Shown: positions 59,956 to 64,000 of the stretch, piece after piece
How positions within the stretch are numbered: the first letter of the stretch is position 1
Layout: each line of letters starts with the position of its first letter
Source: Mizugakiibacter sp.
GTDB taxonomy: Bacteria; Pseudomonadota; Gammaproteobacteria; Xanthomonadales; Rhodanobacteraceae
Direction: 5' to 3'
NCBI GenBank assembly: GCA_003233305.1
Contig: QILI01000064.1
Span: forward strand, 1-64,000
DNA: 64,000 nucleotides
The notes under the pieces: model-generated
The model's input: the letters and a program-made list of their open reading frames with translations, nothing else
Databases searched by the model: none
Told to the model about the DNA's origin: nothing
Program-made: the position numbers and the translations under genes

Positions 59956-61058
59956 TGAGCACAACGATGCGTCCGCTTTCATTTATCCGCCAAGTCTTAC
60001 GCCCGGCAACGCTCGGTCTGGCTCTGCTTGGAGTTTCTTCCCTGGTTACGGTTACGGCCCAGACCACCGCTCCGGTGCCCGCATCGGCGGCCAGTGTTTT
60101 GCCACCAAGTCATTTGGTGATGGGACAGAAAACCCAGAACCGGGATGTCCCCATCCACCAGGTCGATGCCAAGCCGTTGCATCATCGACCCGGATCTTTG
60201 CAACAGCAGTATGACCCAAGGTCCGGGGTGACACCAAAAATGCGGTCGAAAAACCGGTCTGGCAAGTACCAGAAGGCCATGGTGATGGGCCATGATATGC
60301 AGTGCATGACCATGGAACACGGTAAAGAGTCGTCCAAGACTCCCCCGGTCGGCAGTCTGCCCCGCAGCGATGGTGCGGCACCGGGTGATTACGCAAGCTA
60401 CGGTGTAACTCTGAAACTGGATGAGAACCCATTGCTGGCTAAGGTTCAGCTTGACACTCTTGAGACTGTCCATAGCAGCCGTGGAGTCAATACCCAGCAA
60501 TGGGATGGCCGGTTCTGGGTTGGTCATGATCTCAACAAGCTTTGGATTCGCAGTGAGGGTACCCGTAGCCAGAATCGTCTCGAAGAGGGTGATATCGAGG
60601 CGCTATGGGGCCATGCGATCAGTCCATTCTGGGATGGAATGGTCGGGATACGTCACGATCTCGGAATCGGGCCAGCTAGAAACTGGGCTGCGCTGGGTGT
60701 TCAAGGTATCGCACCGTACGAGTTCGAATTCGCAGCCACCCTGTATGCAGGCTCGGCGGGGCGTAGCGCTTTCCGGCTCATAACTTCACAGGACTGGCTG
60801 TTTACACAACGGCTGATACTCACCCCCGAGCTCGAGTTTAATGCTTATGGCCATGCCGATCCGCAGCGGGATCTGGGTGCGGGTATTGCCAATGTGTCAA
60901 TGAGTCTGCGCTTGCGCTATGAGTTCAGTCGCAAGTTTGCACCCTATATCGGGTATTCGTGGGTTCGTACCCTGGGTGGCACAGCTGGTATGGCGCGTGC
61001 GGCTGGAAGACCGGTTACAGATCGGTTGATTCTGGCCGGTGTCAGGGTTTGGTTCTGA
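59952..61058 (+). CDS. copB: outer-membrane copper resistance protein CopB
   Basis: This 368-residue protein has a signal peptide ending about residue 36 and a copper-binding N-terminal region. The region has only a short Met/His patch (HDMQCMTMEHGKE) rather than the long Met repeats of Pseudomonas CopB. A C-terminal beta-barrel follows (about 145-368; ARVQLDTLE-like start, GYSWVRTLGGTA, closing LAGVRVWF with terminal Phe). It is thought to sequester or export copper across the outer membrane. It overlaps copA by 4 bases. Confidence 0.91.
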   Translation: MMSTTMRPLSFIRQVLRPATLGLALLGVSSLVTVTAQTTAPVPASAASVLPPSHLVMGQKTQNRDVPIHQVDAKPLHHRPGSLQQQYDPRSGVTPKMRSKNRSGKYQKAMVMGHDMQCMTMEHGKESSKTPPVGSLPRSDGAAPGDYASYGVTLKLDENPLLAKVQLDTLETVHSSRGVNTQQWDGRFWVGHDLNKLWIRSEGTRSQNRLEEGDIEALWGHAISPFWDGMVGIRHDLGIGPARNWAALGVQGIAPYEFEFAATLYAGSAGRSAFRLITSQDWLFTQRLILTPELEFNAYGHADPQRDLGAGIANVSMSLRLRYEFSRKFAPYIGYSWVRTLGGTAGMARAAGRPVTDRLILAGVRVWF

Positions 61059-61070
61059 GGGAGGGGTGCT

Positions 61071-62120
61071 ATGAAGTTATATAAAAAAATTGTTCTTGCC
61101 AGTGGCTCTGTACTACTTCTTGGGGTAATCGGTGCCACAATTTTCATTGAGTCGGGGGTTTACAACATCGGTGCTGATGACCCGCATTGGCCGGTTACCT
61201 ACATGGTCCTGGAGAGGTTGCGTAATCGTTCTGTAGCAGTACACAGTGCCGACCTAAAGGTGCCGGATCTTAATAACCCACAACGCATTTTACGTGGGGC
61301 CGGGCAATACGCAGCCATGTGCACGAGCTGTCATCTGGCTCCCGGTATATCCAGTTCGGAGATCCGCCCCGGGCTTTATCCACAGCCCCCAATTCTCGCC
61401 CAAACAAAAATTGGTCCACGTGAAGCCTTTTGGGCCATTAAACACGGCATCAAGTTAAGTGCCATGCCGGCCTGGGGTTTCAACCATAACGATGTCACTA
61501 TCTGGGACATGGTGGCCTTCATTGAGAAGCTGCCAGGTATGACTCCGGCGGAATACCAGGCTATTGTGGCCAAAGCCCCACCGGATGAGGAGATGGCTTC
61601 GGGGCACGGTCACGCTGAGAAAAAAAGCACTCATCCCCATTCAGGTACGGCATCACCTGCTGGTAAAGAGATGCCGAAAGAGCATGACCATCCGGTACAG
61701 AAGACTGGATCATCCATGGCTGGGAAAGGGGGCCGACTCGTCAAGGCGGAAAATATGGCGGATGCTTTCCAGCAGGCACTGCAGAACGGCCATCGTAACA
61801 AGGTGATTGCCATGTTGGCATCGGATGTCCGGGTGACCGAGGGCGGTAAGGAGCAGGTCTCTCGGACTGCCTATGTCGAACATCATATGGGTGCCGATAT
61901 GCGTTTTCTGGAACACGCAAAGATACGGCTGCTGAAACGCCAAGCGCAGTTGCAGGGAGATCGTGCTGTGGTTAGCAGCGTACGTGAGCTGCGCACCACG
62001 GTTCGTGGCAAACCACAAGTCCTACTCAGTCAGGAAACACTGACTATGAAGCAGAGTGATGCTGGTTGGCACATTGTTGCAATTAGCTGGAGTTCCAAAC
62101 CGGTTTCCAACACCGAGTAA
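61071..62120 (+). CDS. membrane-anchored cytochrome c fused to an NTF2-like domain
   Basis: Residues 5-27 form a membrane anchor. A c-type heme site CTSCH (Cys84, Cys87, His88) follows, with the likely axial Met in SAMPAWGF near 137, so residues about 72-165 are one cytochrome c domain. A His-rich linker (GHGHAEKKSTHPHS, EHDHP) leads to a C-terminal SnoaL/NTF2-like or DUF4440-like domain (about 225-345) ending DAGWHIVAISWSSK. It starts 12 bases after copB with GAGGGAGGGG upstream, so it is the fourth gene of the copper operon. It may pass electrons to or from CopA, but this is inference. Confidence 0.82.
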   Translation: MKLYKKIVLASGSVLLLGVIGATIFIESGVYNIGADDPHWPVTYMVLERLRNRSVAVHSADLKVPDLNNPQRILRGAGQYAAMCTSCHLAPGISSSEIRPGLYPQPPILAQTKIGPREAFWAIKHGIKLSAMPAWGFNHNDVTIWDMVAFIEKLPGMTPAEYQAIVAKAPPDEEMASGHGHAEKKSTHPHSGTASPAGKEMPKEHDHPVQKTGSSMAGKGGRLVKAENMADAFQQALQNGHRNKVIAMLASDVRVTEGGKEQVSRTAYVEHHMGADMRFLEHAKIRLLKRQAQLQGDRAVVSSVRELRTTVRGKPQVLLSQETLTMKQSDAGWHIVAISWSSKPVSNTE

Positions 62121-62444
62121 CACTATTGAACCGGTAGCCGTTATCGATCGCCTGGCCTATTTGCAGTGCGCGCTTCCCGTTCGGTGACCCCGGATGCAAA
62201 GGGGTACCAGTGCAGAGCGATAGCACCGAAAACTGGACCGTGGAGTAGGTTTATCAAGGTCTCCTCGGCACTCTATGAAAGCCTATGGTGAAGATTAAGT
62301 TAATTCCAGGCGATTTAGTTAGCAGGGGGATGTAACGGTTGATTCAGAACTGATCCATGATGGTTACGCATATCAGTCACGCATTGCTTACTGAGCGGCG
62401 TAGCGATATGTTCCCTACCTCAGTAACATAATGGAATGCCGACG
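62121..62444. other. intergenic region between the copper operon and the prolyl oligopeptidase gene
   Basis: No convincing ORF or RNA gene is visible in these 324 bases. AGTAGGTTTATC at 62244-62255 is identical to 12 bases at the edge of repeat copy 2 (12281-12292), possibly a solo remnant but also compatible with chance. CATAAT near 62426 could be a -10 box for the next gene. Confidence 0.5.
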
Positions 62445-64000
62445 ATGAAGCACATACGACGGTTTTTGGTAATTCTCATCCTTCTGGTGGCCTTGCCCGC
62501 CATGAGTGCACAGGCCCACCAGAGCAAACAGGTCTATCCTAAGGCGCACCGTGACAGGATTGTTGATAGCTATTTTGGGACCCGGGTATCGGCACCCTAC
62601 CAGTGGATGGAAAAGCTCAATTCACCGAAGCTTAAACAATGGATCGACCAGGAGAATACACTCACCCAAAAGTATCTCAAGGCCATTCCTCAACGGCACT
62701 GGATCAAACAGCGACTGACTAATTTGTGGGATTATCCGCGCGAAGGCGTGCCGGTGCAGGCCGGAGATATGTTGTTTTACAGTCATAACAGTGGTCTACA
62801 GAATCAGAGCCTGGTCTACGTACAGGTCGGTGCAGGCAAACCGCGGGTACTGCTCGATCCCAATCTGCTTTCCAAGGATGGCCGTATAGCTCTGCTTAGT
62901 TGGAAGCCATCCGATCACGGCAAGTATCTTGCCTATGGGTTGTCCCAAGGGGGGTCTGATTGGCAGACCCTGCATGTCATGGATGTGGTAACCGGCAAGC
63001 AACTGCCGGATACCGTCCGTTGGGTGAAATTTTCCGGTATTTCCTGGACCCGTGACGGTCGGGGTTTCTTCTACTCGCGCTATCCACAGCCACCGAAAGG
63101 TAAGGTCATCGCCGACAAAGTGCGCATCCAGTCGCTGTACTACCATCGGCTGGGAACGCTGCAGAGTGCTGATGTGCTGATTTTACGTCGCCAGGATTTG
63201 CCTGAGTGGGTGGTGGGCGGAGATGTTAGTGAGGACGGACGTTACCTGTTCGTGACCCTGGCTCATGGCACATCCAGTCGCAATCTGCTTTATGTCGCCG
63301 ATCTTGGTCATGGTGCGCAACCGGATATACAGGCTAAGTTACAAGCCCTGTTCACCCAGGACAATGCCGAGTATCAGCCCATTGGCAACATCGGTGAGAC
63401 CGTGTACATGCTCACGACACTCAAGGCACCACGCAGCCGAATTGTCGCTTTCAATATCCATCATCCGGCTCCGCAACATTGGCGCGTGGTGGTGCCGCAA
63501 GGACGCAGTGTGATTCGTAGCGCTGTACTGGCCGGCGGGCGGCTTCTGGTCAATCGTCTGGTTGACGTAAAAAGTGAAGTGAGTGTCTATAGCACCGCAG
63601 GTCAGCCAATCGGGATGCTGCCGATACCGGCCATGGGTACTATCTATGGTATTAGTGCCCGCAATACCAGCAAGCTTGTCTATTATGGATACACCTCGTT
63701 TTTATACCCACCTTCGGTATTTCGTTATGACGTTGCAACAGCCAAGGGTAGTGTGTTCTTCAAGCCCGAGGTGTCCTTTGATGCAGCAAAATACACAACC
63801 AAGCAGGTTTTCTATCGTTCCAAGGACGGTACCCGGATACCGATGTTCCTGACCTATCGTAAAGGTCTCAAGCTGGATGGCAAAAATCCAACGCTGCTCT
63901 ACGCTTACGGTGGCTTCAATATCAGTATTACCCCGAGATTCTCGGTGACTTTACCGGTCTGGCTGGAAATGGGTGGGGTCTATGCGGTGGCTAACCTGCG
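62445..64000 (+). CDS. exported prolyl oligopeptidase family (S9A) protease, N-terminal part
   Basis: This frame starts at ATG 62445 and runs open to the window end, so the ORF track missed it. About 518 codons are present. A signal peptide (residues 1-24, ending AQA) precedes the S9A N terminus (YFGTRVSAPYQWMEKLNSPKLKQWI), then the seven-bladed propeller. The hydrolase domain begins at YRSKDGTRIPMFLTYRKG and continues with LLYAYGGFNISITPRFS. The catalytic Ser, Asp and His lie beyond the window. It should cut proline-containing peptides in the periplasm or outside. Confidence 0.92.
   Translation, partial: MKHIRRFLVILILLVALPAMSAQAHQSKQVYPKAHRDRIVDSYFGTRVSAPYQWMEKLNSPKLKQWIDQENTLTQKYLKAIPQRHWIKQRLTNLWDYPREGVPVQAGDMLFYSHNSGLQNQSLVYVQVGAGKPRVLLDPNLLSKDGRIALLSWKPSDHGKYLAYGLSQGGSDWQTLHVMDVVTGKQLPDTVRWVKFSGISWTRDGRGFFYSRYPQPPKGKVIADKVRIQSLYYHRLGTLQSADVLILRRQDLPEWVVGGDVSEDGRYLFVTLAHGTSSRNLLYVADLGHGAQPDIQAKLQALFTQDNAEYQPIGNIGETVYMLTTLKAPRSRIVAFNIHHPAPQHWRVVVPQGRSVIRSAVLAGGRLLVNRLVDVKSEVSVYSTAGQPIGMLPIPAMGTIYGISARNTSKLVYYGYTSFLYPPSVFRYDVATAKGSVFFKPEVSFDAAKYTTKQVFYRSKDGTRIPMFLTYRKGLKLDGKNPTLLYAYGGFNISITPRFSVTLPVWLEMGGVYAVANL

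Overview
This window is a slice of a gammaproteobacterial chromosome; by eye its G+C is in the mid-to-high fifties. The order pyrG-kdsA-eno-ftsB-ispD-ispF-truD-(smr)-surE-pcm-yqaA-nlpD, the block leuS-lptE-holA-nadD-rsfS-rlmH, and phoB-phoR-ppk are classic gammaproteobacterial arrangements. A MetX of the succinyl type, a class II-like (Cys-containing) KdsA, slyX/DUF2058/rlmJ/bepA, and a copLAB copper cluster point towards the Xanthomonadales or a neighbouring order. The species cannot be named from the sequence. Nearly all genes look intact. There is no prophage, CRISPR array or recognisable insertion sequence.

Layout. 1-9553: housekeeping genes for CTP, KDO, glycolysis, division, isoprenoids, pseudouridylation and cell-wall amidase activation, mostly with 4-base start/stop overlaps, interrupted by a minus-strand Smr gene and a repeat-rich gap (6067-6603). 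9611-13420: a secreted GH13 lipoprotein with altered active-site residues, tRNA-Leu(CAA) and metX. 13564-18735: a divergent unit in which a two-cysteine ArsR repressor (BigR/SqrR type) faces DUF2892 and an RND efflux pair, with a perfect palindrome between them. 18872-20754: umuDC with a long basic N-terminal extension on UmuD. 20988-24817: a lipoprotein coupled to a large beta-propeller/TIG protein with a C-terminal sorting-type tail. 24935-34364: mostly minus-strand typA, cysK, parC and fadH, with a plus-strand SDR. 34582-37614: a FKBP, ugd, slyX and DUF2058. 37654-45747: fadJ, ppk, phoR, phoB and bepA, all on the minus strand. 45965-49930: glutaredoxin, an AhpD-like protein, NAD-type isocitrate dehydrogenase, DUF502, a hotdog protein and a YbbN-like thioredoxin. 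50200-57616: leuS to rlmH, an Slp lipoprotein and rlmJ. 57732-62120: a copper operon, copL-copA-copB plus a cytochrome c/NTF2-like fusion. 62445-64000: a secreted prolyl oligopeptidase cut by the window end.

The least explained features are intergenic. A 119-bp degenerate repeat occurs in two opposite copies. A 50-bp palindrome-containing element sits upstream of both smr and parC. A 25-bp element lies near smr and phoB. All three families stack in the single gap upstream of smr/surE. Other points worth checking are the ArsR-controlled efflux unit, the lipoprotein/propeller pair (whose lipoprotein gene looks double-frameshifted), and the unusual fourth gene of the copper operon. I did not find a clearly new defence or mobile system.
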